From positions 212,738 through 276,737 of the forward strand of contig NZ_JAMQKC010000004.1 of NCBI RefSeq assembly GCF_028416595.1: a stretch of DNA of 64,000 bases. The letters run 5' to 3'. Position numbers and translations under genes: made by a program. The notes under the pieces are model-generated. The model did no database searches, was not told the DNA's origin, and was given only the letters and a program-made list of their open reading frames with translations. This DNA is from Aquibacillus salsiterrae (GTDB taxonomy: Bacteria; Bacillota; Bacilli; Bacillales; Amphibacillaceae). Positions 1-7,956 of the stretch are shown in pieces (position 1 is the stretch's first letter; each line of letters begins with the position of its first letter).

Positions 1-1450
1 AGCGCGGAATCATTTGATTATAGCATTCATCTGATATATTCTTCACAAAGGTAACAGATTCCTTTTGTCTCATATTCATAAGAAAAATATAGTCTGTAAC
101 AATATCAACTTCTTCAGCAAACGTAATATTTCCTTTATCAGATTCTATTGTCATTCTTAATAGTTTAGAAAGCGAACTTATCATTTTTGCACTTTCTTTA
201 TCACCATTTCTAAAAACCTTTATTCGAATGGAATTTAATACGTTAAATAAAAAATGCGGATTTATTTGCGCTTGCAACATCGCTAGTTCAGCTTTTCTCT
301 TCCTTGATTGCGTCTCTTGGACCTCTTTTATCATTTCATTAATTCTATCCAACATATGATCAAAAGATTTAGAGAATCGCCCTAATTCATCACTACTATG
401 GAGCCGCGATCGAACTGCTAGATTACCTTTTTGAACCTTTTCCACCACTCCTCCTAAATGGACAAGAGGTTTAGTTATCCGGTTAATTAAATAAGCTAAT
501 ATGACAAAGAAAATAGTAAATGAAATTAGTAACAAAAAAAACACTCTACTAAAAATGGAATTAATCGTCGAAACAGCTTGTTTATAAGGGACCACAGAAA
601 CTAGTTGCCAGTTATTATAAATAAGTTCTTTAGTCGTTATCAAGTAGTCTTGATCTATAAAGCGTATGATATTTGAAATGTTTTTTTTCTGATTTTGTTC
701 CCAATAAGCAAACTTTTGGCCAATTTGATTATTATTCTTATGTGATAAAATAACCCCATCCCCGTTAACAAGCATAATCTCTTCATTTGCCTCTCGGTTT
801 TCAAATACTTCACTAAGTTTGTTTTCAAAAATCGTCACAATTACATATCCATAGATAGCTGACCTTTGATCACGCAAAGGTCTGGCAATTGATATTTGAT
901 AGGGATTATATGTTTTTTCTGATTGAAAAACAGTCGGATTTGTCTCTATCCAAAATGATTCATAACCGTGCAACGTCTTTAGTTGTTCAAACCAATCCTC
1001 CTCATAAATTAAGAGAGGATCATATTCAGACACCGAGTAATTCGTATAGTATTTACCATTTTTCAGCAGTATCGTTACCTGTGATTTTTTCCCTAAAAGT
1101 GTAATATCACTAATCGTGTCCATGACTGTTTGATTTTCTAAAAACTGTTCGTAATTTTCTTCTTCATTATCATCTTCTTGTGCTTTAGATTTCAGAATGG
1201 AATTTAATTTTGTATCCAATTGAACAAAATTCAACACGTATAACATATCATCCAAAAGTTTGGAGACATACTTCTCCGTTAGTTCAAGTTCATTATTTGC
1301 ATTTTGTATCGCTTGCTCTTTAATTGCATCTCTTGTCAAATAGTTATAAATAGACAGAGTTAAAATTACTGGCAAAATAATACATATGACAGTAGAAATG
1401 ATAACTTTATTTCGAAAGGTTGGTGATGTTAACATTGCCTTGATGCCCAT
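1..1450 (-). CDS. YesM-type sensor histidine kinase, C-terminal end cut by window edge
   Basis: This is the membrane sensor of a two-component system, and the frame is open from an ATG at 1450 to the window edge (483 codons). An N-terminal membrane segment (about residues 13-33) is followed by a roughly 250-residue extracellular sensing region, a second membrane segment near residue 300 and a HAMP linker. Then comes the histidine-kinase dimerisation motif QAQINPHFLFN, whose phospho-acceptor is His399. The ATP-binding domain lies outside the window. The RBS GGGAGAA sits just before the ATG. It lies downstream of, and in the same direction as, a sugar ABC transporter, as in the yesLMN and lpl loci of B. 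subtilis, so it probably senses the transported sugar and signals to an AraC-type regulator beyond the edge. Family call is firm; the ligand is unknown. Confidence 0.9.
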   Translation of the reverse strand, partial: MGIKAMLTSPTFRNKVIISTVICIILPVILTLSIYNYLTRDAIKEQAIQNANNELELTEKYVSKLLDDMLYVLNFVQLDTKLNSILKSKAQEDDNEEENYEQFLENQTVMDTISDITLLGKKSQVTILLKNGKYYTNYSVSEYDPLLIYEEDWFEQLKTLHGYESFWIETNPTVFQSEKTYNPYQISIARPLRDQRSAIYGYVIVTIFENKLSEVFENREANEEIMLVNGDGVILSHKNNNQIGQKFAYWEQNQKKNISNIIRFIDQDYLITTKELIYNNWQLVSVVPYKQAVSTINSIFSRVFFLLLISFTIFFVILAYLINRITKPLVHLGGVVEKVQKGNLAVRSRLHSSDELGRFSKSFDHMLDRINEMIKEVQETQSRKRKAELAMLQAQINPHFLFNVLNSIRIKVFRNGDKESAKMISSLSKLLRMTIESDKGNITFAEEVDIVTDYIFLMNMRQKESVTFVKNISDECYNQMIPR

Positions 1451-1624
1451 AAAATTTCTCCCTACTATCAACAACAGTTTATAGAAACGAAATTCCATCA
1501 GCACCTATACATTACACTGATGCTTGGAAGTGATTAATCTAATTTTTCTAATACTCTTATAAACAGCTAGAAGGCATCGATTTTAATTGGCTCAAAACCG
1601 ATACCTTACTAACCCTAAATAAGC

Positions 1625-3031
1625 TTAATTACTTTCTAATATTTCTGCAGCTTGTTTTTCAAGATTCTCAATTGTCGTATCAATATCTTGTTCACCATAG
1701 ATTAACTTTTCATATTCCGCTTGAACAACTTCATAAATTTCAGCTTGACCTGCAACTGGCGGAATTAATTTTGATGCTTTAGAATTTTTCAATACATTAA
1801 TTAAGGAATCTTTATCCACTTTTTCTGGGTTGTTTGTATCTGACAAAATTGTATCTACAATACTAGCAAAATCATCTTCACTCACACCATTCCACGATGG
1901 AATATTTTTACCTTGAACGATTTGTCCCTCAGTAGTGTACCAACGAATAAACTTGTAAGCAGCCTCTTTATTTTCTGAATTAGAAGCAACAGACATATAG
2001 TCTGTAGTCACAGGAGTATATCCACTTTCTCCACTACCCTCGTTTGTTGGATAAGGTGCAATACCAACCTCAAAATTTAACGGGAATTGATCAGTTCCAC
2101 CTAATTGTGTGTTCATCCAGCTACCAATTAATACAAGACTTGCATCCTGGTTAAAGAATTGTGTACGATAATGTAGCTTTTGCGACAAGATATCTGTATA
2201 TGGTGTTGCTGATTGGTCTTCTTTTTCCATTTGCAGACGCATTTCTAATGTTTTACGGAACATTGGATCACCAAAGTTTTGTGTACCATCTGCTTTTATA
2301 AATCCAGAGTTTTCATTCTTACTAGATAGTGCTAACTTTAAATACTCCATCCAGCCGCCGCCTTGTGGTCCGTGGAAGTATGTGCCATAACGCTCGTCAG
2401 TTGTTAGCTGTTTCGCATAATCCATAAATTCTTCCCAAGTCCATTCCGTTGGAACTTCAAGATTAGCTTCAGCTAATTGATCCTTGTTCACTAACACATA
2501 CCACGGGTTAAACTTACCTGGAAGCGCATAGTATTGACCATTAAGTATCGTATTTACTTTATATTCTTCTTCAACCTTGTATCCTTCCGCATCAATAAAT
2601 TCGTCAATTGGCGCCACCATTCCTAAACTTACACGTTCTGCATAACCAGCTGGATCACTAAACATCAATACATCCATCTTTTCACCAGAAGCTGCAGCTA
2701 AGTCTAGTTTTTGCATTGCTTCTTGTGTATCACCTTTTTCACTTAAAACAATTAAGTCTACATTAATATTTGGATTCGACTCTTCAAAAGCTCCTATCGT
2801 CTCTGACCAATTATAATCAGCTTCGTTACCAAATGTATAGAACTTAATTGTAACTTCCTCTTCTTGATCCGCTTGGTCTTGACCTGTATCCTCTTGATTA
2901 ATCTGCTCAGTGCTCGTATCATCTGATTCTGCGCTTGATGCAGTGTCATCCCCCTCAGAATTACATCCTACTAGAATACCGATCATGAGAAACACAGCTA
3001 GTACAGCTAACCAATACTTCTTTTTCAACAT
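1625..3031 (-). CDS. ABC transporter sugar-binding lipoprotein
   Basis: Extracellular solute-binding protein (family 1, UgpB/MalE type), 468 residues, that would capture an oligosaccharide outside the membrane and pass it to the two permeases encoded upstream. The N-terminus has a lysine-rich n-region, a hydrophobic core and the lipobox LVGC, so the mature protein is lipid-anchored at Cys23. After the lipobox there is a Ser/Asp/Glu/Gln-rich linker of about 35 residues. The RBS AGGAGG lies 7 bases before the ATG. It follows the permease genes with a 169-base gap that holds a hairpin and a cre-like site, so it may be expressed at a different level from them. No ATPase is in the operon; such importers often share an MsmX-type ATPase encoded elsewhere. 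Substrate cannot be read from sequence. Confidence 0.93.
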   Translation of the reverse strand: MLKKKYWLAVLAVFLMIGILVGCNSEGDDTASSAESDDTSTEQINQEDTGQDQADQEEEVTIKFYTFGNEADYNWSETIGAFEESNPNINVDLIVLSEKGDTQEAMQKLDLAAASGEKMDVLMFSDPAGYAERVSLGMVAPIDEFIDAEGYKVEEEYKVNTILNGQYYALPGKFNPWYVLVNKDQLAEANLEVPTEWTWEEFMDYAKQLTTDERYGTYFHGPQGGGWMEYLKLALSSKNENSGFIKADGTQNFGDPMFRKTLEMRLQMEKEDQSATPYTDILSQKLHYRTQFFNQDASLVLIGSWMNTQLGGTDQFPLNFEVGIAPYPTNEGSGESGYTPVTTDYMSVASNSENKEAAYKFIRWYTTEGQIVQGKNIPSWNGVSEDDFASIVDTILSDTNNPEKVDKDSLINVLKNSKASKLIPPVAGQAEIYEVVQAEYEKLIYGEQDIDTTIENLEKQAAEILESN

Positions 3032-3070
3032 TAAAAAACCTCCTATTATAATATTATAGTCAACGCTTAA

Positions 3071-3084
3071 TGTAAACCCTTACA
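3071..3084. promoter_or_regulatory. cre-like CcpA operator upstream of the binding-protein gene
   Basis: The palindrome TGTAAACCCTTACA matches the catabolite-responsive element consensus TGWAANCGNTNWCA at 13 of 14 positions. It lies 40-53 bases before the start codon of the sugar-binding lipoprotein. A site here would let CcpA repress the gene when a preferred sugar is present, which fits a carbohydrate uptake operon. The central C-for-G mismatch lowers certainty. Confidence 0.5.
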
Positions 3085-3156
3085 AAATAATTGTAACAAA
3101 CGAAAAACTACTTCGAATAAAACTTTTTTTACCTATGTTGTAAAAAAATTGACATC

Positions 3157-3183
3157 GGAGAGGGACAAAATCTTGTCCTCTCC
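3157..3183 (-). other. intercistronic hairpin between permease and binding-protein genes
   Basis: An inverted repeat GGAGAGG(G)ACA...TTGTCCTCTCC forms a stem of about 11 bp just after the second permease gene. On the minus strand the T-run follows only after a gap (GATGTCAATTTTTTT), so it may be a weak terminator or an RNA-processing or stabilising structure that sets the ratio of binding protein to permease. Confidence 0.5.
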
Positions 3184-3200
3184 TTTCTAGTTTTATAAAC

Positions 3201-4037
3201 TTATCCTTTCACACCACCAAGTGCAATACCTTCAATAACCTGCTTCTGTCCGATTATAAACACAATCAGTAAAGGTAGTATCGCTGAAACTGCTGCAGCC
3301 ATCATTAAAGTATAAAACTCACCATTAATGGTTGTAAACTTTTGCATCGCTAATTGAATTGTATACAGACTATCCGTTCTTAAGAAGATCAATGGGTTTT
3401 GATAATCATTCCAAGTCCAAATAAATCTTAGAATTGCATAAGTAGCTACTGCCGGCCGCACGATTGGTAATGCAATAATCCAAAATATTTTCCAGTGTCC
3501 TGCACCGTCTATCTTTGCTGCCTCGATTAAGTCAGTATGAATCCCCATAAAGAACTGACGTAACATAAATGTTCCTAACACACTAAAACTTCCTAGCAAA
3601 ATTAATCCTAAGTGACTATCAAATAAACCCATGCTTCTAAACAAGAGAAACTGCGGTACTAAACTTGCTTGAGGTGGAACCATATACGTTGCAAGCACAA
3701 TAAAGAATAACCACTTTCCCGCCGGAAATCGCACTTTAGAAAAACCATATGCCGCTAATGAAGACACTGTACAGGAGACTAATGTCGTTAAAACTGCTAC
3801 TTTGATTGAATTCCAATAGTATAGATAAAAAGGATAATCACCAAACCAAACTTCCTTATAGTTGCTCGCCGCATTCCACCTTTCAGGAAGCCATTGAATT
3901 GGAAAGTTAAATACATCTGCTTCAATTTTAAACGAAGTAGAGAGCATCCAGATAAACGGTAGTAAAAATGCAATACTACAAAAGAATGTAATAATTGTTA
4001 TTATTAGTTTTTTAAAATCAATCTTTGTTTTGTTCAT
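3201..4037 (-). CDS. carbohydrate ABC transporter permease (MalG type)
   Basis: Integral membrane subunit, 278 residues, with six predicted membrane segments. It carries the ATPase-coupling EAA motif of binding-protein-dependent permeases (EAAKIDGAGHWKIF followed by LP, about residues 175-200). Length and the C-terminal GGVKG are typical of the MalG/LplC/YesQ branch. The RBS GGGGAGG lies 8-9 bases before ATG. It forms the translocation pore with the MalF-type permease encoded 15 bases upstream, so the two are surely co-transcribed. The imported substrate is not identifiable from the sequence, though the company of YesL and YesM homologues points to a plant-polysaccharide-derived oligosaccharide. 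Confidence 0.93.
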   Translation of the reverse strand: MNKTKIDFKKLIITIITFFCSIAFLLPFIWMLSTSFKIEADVFNFPIQWLPERWNAASNYKEVWFGDYPFYLYYWNSIKVAVLTTLVSCTVSSLAAYGFSKVRFPAGKWLFFIVLATYMVPPQASLVPQFLLFRSMGLFDSHLGLILLGSFSVLGTFMLRQFFMGIHTDLIEAAKIDGAGHWKIFWIIALPIVRPAVATYAILRFIWTWNDYQNPLIFLRTDSLYTIQLAMQKFTTINGEFYTLMMAAAVSAILPLLIVFIIGQKQVIEGIALGGVKG

Positions 4038-4052
4038 TTGCCTGTCCTCCCC

Positions 4053-5000
4053 TTAATAATTCACCCATTTTTTCTGTCCTATCCACTGTAAAATGGTAAT
4101 TAGGAAAACAAATAAGAATAATATTACTGCTATAGCTGAAGCATAGCCAATCTCTAAGTTGATAAATGCAGTTTTATATAAGTGCCACACGAGCATGGTC
4201 GTTGAATGCATCGGACCACCTGCCGTTAAAACAGCGATTAGATCAAACACTTTAAAAGTAGCAATTATCCCCGTTACTAATAAGAAAAACGATGTTGGAG
4301 AAACTAATGGTAACGTAATGTTCCTAAATTTATACCATGCATTTGCTCCATCCATCTCTGCGGCTTCATATAGTTCTTTCGGAATTGATTGGAGTCCTGC
4401 AATATAAATGATTAAACTGAATCCTATCGAAATCCAAATATGAATTAACATTACTGAGATTAACGCAAAGTTAGGGTCAGCAATCCAAGTTGGCGGATTC
4501 TCAATTCCAAGGGACATCAACACTTGGTTAATCGGTCCCTGTGATGGATGGAATAATACTTGCCACACGACCGCGATCGCTACAACACTTGAAATATATG
4601 GCATAAAAAACGCCACTTTGAAGTAATCCTTCATGTATACATACTTATCAATAATAACAGCTAAAACTATTGCAACCACCATCGTAATCGGTACAGTAAG
4701 GATAAAAATTGCGTTATTAATAACAGATTTTACAAATACTTTATCTCCCAACAAATCTTTAAAGTTTTGAAATCCCACCCACTTTAATTGGTCCCAGCCT
4801 GCAACGAACTTCCAATCTGCAAACGCCAAAATGAAGGTCGCTATAATTGGCATTAGTACAATAACAGAAACACCAATTAACATAGGTAAAACAAACAATG
4901 CACCCGCTATACTTTCATTCCTCTCAATACTGTTTTTCTTTTTCAATTTTACTTTTGTTATTCTCTTTTTAGCCGGTTGTATGTCCATATTTTCCTTCAT
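4053..5000 (-). CDS. carbohydrate ABC transporter permease (MalF type)
   Basis: Second pore-forming permease of the sugar importer, 315 residues from the chosen start. It has six predicted membrane segments and the EAA loop (YEAAEMDGANAWYKF then LPLVSPT). The frame is open upstream to 5078, but that ATG has no ribosome-binding site. The ATG at 5000 follows GGGGTGAG with four bases between, so the shorter protein (MKENMDIQPAKK...) is preferred. A lysine/arginine-rich cytoplasmic N-terminus of about 30 residues precedes the first membrane helix. It sits between the DUF624 gene (87 bases upstream) and the MalG-type permease. Members of this branch include LplB and YesP. Confidence 0.92.
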   Translation of the reverse strand: MKENMDIQPAKKRITKVKLKKKNSIERNESIAGALFVLPMLIGVSVIVLMPIIATFILAFADWKFVAGWDQLKWVGFQNFKDLLGDKVFVKSVINNAIFILTVPITMVVAIVLAVIIDKYVYMKDYFKVAFFMPYISSVVAIAVVWQVLFHPSQGPINQVLMSLGIENPPTWIADPNFALISVMLIHIWISIGFSLIIYIAGLQSIPKELYEAAEMDGANAWYKFRNITLPLVSPTSFFLLVTGIIATFKVFDLIAVLTAGGPMHSTTMLVWHLYKTAFINLEIGYASAIAVILFLFVFLITILQWIGQKKWVNY

Positions 5001-5086
5001 CTGTCTCACCCCATTTAGTAATAAATAATTAATAATTTGCAACAGTTCAATAACAACGCCTACTGATAACGTTTGCATTAAAATGT

Positions 5087-5722
5087 TTAATCTGCCATAG
5101 CAACCTGTTTATTTTGAATTGTTGTAAATAAGTGCTGTGAAAAGAATGTTGTTACAAAACATAGACCACTTCCTAAGAAAAAGAATGTAATGGCAGGAAA
5201 GATAAAGCACAGAAAGAGTACTGAGCTTACACCCATACACATAATCAGCGTCTTCACAGGAAATGAAATACCGATAATTATAGCAGATTTAAAATGTTGA
5301 AACGTTGAATTTTTATACTGAACAACAATTGGAAAAAGATAAAGCGTGGTGACCACGTACAAAATTAAAACAGTTGCAAAACTTCCTAATATGATATAGC
5401 GGAAAGGCCCTTCAAAATATTGAAGAAGACTTAAGTCAACAACAATAAAGGCTCCAATTACAATAAGTACGAACCAAATTAGACTTGCTTGCTTAAAGTC
5501 TGACTTATAATACCTAACAAATGTCTGAAATAACGGAAAATCATCCTCTCCTTTCATCCACTTTTTCATTATGGAAAACATAGCTAAAGTGGATGGTCCA
5601 AATCCAAATAAGATAAATCCAACTAAAGTGAATAGCAGCCATAATAAATTAAGGCAAGCAAATCGATAAATCCACTCGCAAATTCGAAATAAGCCGCCTG
5701 TTAAACCACCGTGAATGTCCAT
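5087..5722 (-). CDS. YesL-type DUF624 membrane protein
   Basis: A 211-residue membrane protein with about five predicted hydrophobic segments and the DUF624 signature near the N-terminus (GPSTLAMFSIMKKWMKGEDD). In B. subtilis, yesL opens the yesLMNOPQ cluster for rhamnogalacturonan breakdown products, and this gene likewise is the first of the operon here. The biochemical role of DUF624 proteins is not established; they track with sugar ABC importers. The RBS AAAGGGGGA lies six bases before ATG. The promoter region is the 200 bases before it, shared with the tdk terminator. Confidence 0.88.
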   Translation of the reverse strand: MDIHGGLTGGLFRICEWIYRFACLNLLWLLFTLVGFILFGFGPSTLAMFSIMKKWMKGEDDFPLFQTFVRYYKSDFKQASLIWFVLIVIGAFIVVDLSLLQYFEGPFRYIILGSFATVLILYVVTTLYLFPIVVQYKNSTFQHFKSAIIIGISFPVKTLIMCMGVSSVLFLCFIFPAITFFFLGSGLCFVTTFFSQHLFTTIQNKQVAMAD

Positions 5723-5881
5723 GAAAAATCCCCCTTTTCTTCATTCTTTGTGATTTTTTCTCATATACCCATCTTATAGAATTCCAGTAGTTTAAAATAG
5801 AAAAATTTTTTACCATAATATTGTTTTTTTTTACTATTTAAATCAATCAAAGAGAACAGGAGTCCTTTACATGCCAAACAA

Positions 5882-5914
5882 AAAGCAAAGCACCTATCAC
5901 AAGTGCTTTGCTTT
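5882..5914 (-). terminator. tdk terminator
   Basis: A 12-bp perfect stem (AAAGCAAAGCAC / GTGCTTTGCTTT) directly follows the tdk stop codon. On the minus strand it runs into T-rich sequence, so it should end tdk transcription. It also isolates the sugar operon that begins downstream. Confidence 0.8.
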
Positions 5915-5917
5915 AAT

Positions 5918-6535
5918 TTATATATCAGAAGAGCTTTTCACTTTCAACTCAAGTCCTGGCTTATTAGGAACATCGTGATGATGACGGCATCTTGGTTCGT
6001 AAGATTCTGACGCACCGACCAATATAATTGGGTCATCATAGGAAGCGGGTCGGTCGTTTATTAAACGTTGGGTTCTACTTGCAGGTGAACCACAAATCGG
6101 GCAAATAGCATTTAGTTTGGTAACAGATTCACTCAATGCCATAATACGTGGAACCGGGCCAAATGGCTCTCCGCGAAAATCCGTATCTAATCCGGCAACA
6201 ATGACACGATGGCCATTGTTGGCAAGCTGTTCAATGACATCAACAATTTTATCATCAAAGAATTGGACTTCATCGATTCCGACTACGTCAACATCTTCGT
6301 CCATATTCCTTATAATTTCGTCAGAACAATCTACCGGTTTTGCGATAATTGACGTTCCGTTATGTGAAACGACGGAATCCTCTGAATATCTGCTATCAAT
6401 GGCAGGTTTGAATACCCGGACTGTTAGATTGCCATATGTAGCACGACGTACTCGTCTAATTAATTCCTCAGATTTACCTGAGAACATGCTCCCACAAATA
6501 AGCTCTACCCATCCACTGTGTTTCATTACATGCAC
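5918..6535 (-). CDS. tdk: thymidine kinase
   Basis: Salvage enzyme that phosphorylates thymidine to dTMP with ATP in the cytoplasm. It shows the P-loop [10 protein letters not shown] near the N-terminus, the DEVQFFD motif, and the type-II thymidine kinase zinc-site cysteines (CPICGSPA and a C-terminal CRHHHD). The frame is open to an ATG at 6556, but that start has no ribosome-binding site. The GTG at 6535 has AAGGGAGAGG seven bases upstream and gives [11 protein letters not shown], which aligns with the usual Bacillus N-terminus, so 205 residues is preferred. It is downstream of the L31 gene as in B. subtilis (rpmE-tdk), but here a long repeat-filled region separates them. Confidence 0.95.
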   Translation of the reverse strand: MHVMKHSGWVELICGSMFSGKSEELIRRVRRATYGNLTVRVFKPAIDSRYSEDSVVSHNGTSIIAKPVDCSDEIIRNMDEDVDVVGIDEVQFFDDKIVDVIEQLANNGHRVIVAGLDTDFRGEPFGPVPRIMALSESVTKLNAICPICGSPASRTQRLINDRPASYDDPIILVGASESYEPRCRHHHDVPNKPGLELKVKSSSDI

Positions 6536-6640
6536 GTACGGGCCTCTCCCTTCCATTTGTTCTAGTTTTATTATAAACGGTTTTATTTTCAGTTCAGCAA
6601 AAGGCTATATATAAAGATCTTAATTTATGGAAATATAGTA

Positions 6641-6670
6641 AGAAAAGCGCAAGTCGCGCCTTGCCCAGCC
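6641..6670. repeat. dispersed element arm, left of array A
   Basis: AGAAAAGCGCAAGTCGCGCC followed by TTGCCCAGCC matches the arm found at 29031, 42250 and 47803. It abuts the first unit of the 52-bp tandem array, so the array sits inside the dispersed element. Confidence 0.7.
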
Positions 6671-7106
6671 TGACAGATTTGGGTTTCGGTTCAGTCATTC
6701 TGTCGATGATGATGCCCTTTATCGACAGATTTGAGTTCCGGTTCAGTCATTCTGTCGATGATGATACCTCTTATCGACAGATTTGGGTTCCGGTTCAGTC
6801 ATTCTGTCGATGATGATACCTCTTATCGACAGATTTGGGTTTCGGTTCAGTCATTCTGTCGATGATGATACCTCTTATCGACAGATTTGGGTTTCGGTTC
6901 AGTCATTCTGTCGATGATGATGCCCTTTATCGACAGATTTGGGTTTCGGTTCAGTCATTCTGTCGATGATGATACCTCTTATCGACAGATTTGGGTTCCG
7001 GTTCAGTCATTCTGTCGATGATGATGCCCTTTATCGACAGATTTGAGTTCCGGTTCAGTCATTCTGTCGATGATGATACCTCTTATCGACAGATTTGGGT
7101 TCCGGT
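6671..7106. repeat. tandem array A, 52-bp units (8 full and one partial)
   Basis: Units begin at 6671, 6723, 6775, 6827, 6879, 6931, 6983, 7035 and 7087, a strict 52-bp period; the last stops after about 20 bases. Each unit contains the inverted repeat CGACAGA...TCTGTCG with about 21 bases between its arms, then GATGATGAT. Units differ at a few linked sites (GGGTTTC, GAGTTCC or GGGTTCC; GCCCTTT or ACCTCTT), a pattern expected from block duplication. Short open frames across it are a by-product of the repeat; no ribosome-binding site supports them. Confidence 0.9.
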
Positions 7107-7140
7107 TGGGGACAGGCGCCCTGCACTAGACAGCTCTTGG
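7107..7140. repeat. dispersed element arm, right of array A
   Basis: GGGGACAGGCGCCCTGCACT followed by AGACAGCTCTTGG matches the right-hand arm (GGCGC..GAGCTAGACAGCTC) at 14463-14490. It closes the composite element that encloses array A. Confidence 0.65.
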
Positions 7141-7172
7141 ATTTTTTATGCTTTCGTATCTTCTAAAAAGTA

Positions 7173-7213
7173 AAAAAACAGGCAAAAGTTGTTAGACAAT
7201 TTGCCTGTTTTTC
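7173..7213. terminator. bidirectional terminator hairpin
   Basis: AAACAGGCAAA pairs with TTTGCCTGTTT across a loop of about 17 bases, flanked by an A-run on the left and a T-run on the right. It could end leftward transcription from the L31 gene after the stem-loop repeats. Confidence 0.6.
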
Positions 7214-7251
7214 CTCTTATTCTCATTAGCTAATAGTGACTGCGCGGAGTA

Positions 7252-7518
7252 GGCAAGCCCATTCCACTTCCTTTTAGTCCAGCTTTGGCTCCTAGGTCCT
7301 CGTGTATAAGCGATTCCTCTTCAGTGTCGAAGTTCACGACACTTCCGCGGACTCGCTTATCCAGTCGGACCTGACCAGTCGCCTCCGCTTTCTATCAGTC
7401 CAGTTGCATGGGCTAGATGCTCGGGTCATAAGCAATCCCCCATAAGTCCCAAAGACCAAGGACTTAATGGTGGCTTGCTTACGCCCGTCGCATCTGGCAA
7501 GCCCATTCCACTTCCTTA
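7252..7518. repeat. two tandem stem-loop elements bounded by 22-bp direct repeats
   Basis: GGCAAGCCCATTCCACTTCC occurs at 7252 and again at 7497. Between them lie two related stem-loop units. The first pairs ATAAGCGA with TCGCTTAT and has an inner stem GTGTCG/CGACAC. The second pairs TAAGCAA with TTGCTTA and has an inner stem TAAGTCC/GGACTTA. Each is preceded by a TCCAG..GGCT..TAG-type arm and followed by a CC.GTCG-type arm, the inverted form of the dispersed element seen elsewhere. No gene is present. Confidence 0.65.
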
Positions 7519-7520
7519 TA

Positions 7521-7766
7521 TTAGCTAAGGTTGTATTTTTTCTTAAATCGGTCTACACGGCCACCAGCTTTGTCAGCTTTTTGCTTACCAGTGTAGAACG
7601 GGTGAGACGCTGAGCTAATTTCCACACGGATTAATGGGTACGTGTTGCCATCTTCCCATTCAATAGTCTCGCTAGAAGACTTTGTTGAACCGCTTAGGAA
7701 TTTGTAGTCAGAGCTTGTATCAAGAAATACAACTTTTCTGTATTCCGGATGAATTCCTTCTCTCAT
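7521..7766 (-). CDS. rpmE2: 50S ribosomal protein L31 type B
   Basis: Large-subunit ribosomal protein, 81 residues. It keeps the L31 core ([13 protein letters not shown]..., [18 protein letters not shown]) but has none of the four zinc-binding cysteines of type A, with Ser/Ala at those places and the insertion seen in type B (YtiA-like) proteins. In B. subtilis the gene at this position, between rho and tdk, is the zinc-binding rpmE, and the type-B copy lies elsewhere under Zur control. No Zur box was recognised in the 190 bases upstream, so here the zinc-free form may be the main one. The RBS GGAGTGG lies about 8 bases before ATG. Confidence 0.95.
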   Translation of the reverse strand: MREGIHPEYRKVVFLDTSSDYKFLSGSTKSSSETIEWEDGNTYPLIRVEISSASHPFYTGKQKADKAGGRVDRFKKKYNLS

Positions 7767-7956
7767 GTCTTTCCACTCCTTCTGCCCTGAATCCTTAGGA
7801 AACAGAGTTATTTTTAGAGAATGTCAAGAGCTTTATTAAGCCTCAATCAAAGGTACTTCGAAAAAGCACCTCGATTAGTTTCGATAAAACTCACACAGGT
7901 AAGATTATAACAGTGTAAAAATTTGATTGCAAGAGCTTGTTTGATTAAATTATTTC

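Noticed and set aside
889-1104. 71-codon frame on the plus strand inside the sensor kinase
   Set aside because: It is antisense to a clear kinase gene, has no ribosome-binding site and no protein-like pattern.
5001-5078. 26-residue N-terminal extension of the MalF-type permease
   Set aside because: No ribosome-binding site at the upstream ATG, while GGGGTGAG stands just before the internal one.
6991-7173. 60-codon frame across array A
   Set aside because: It is a by-product of the repeat sequence, without a start site or conserved protein.
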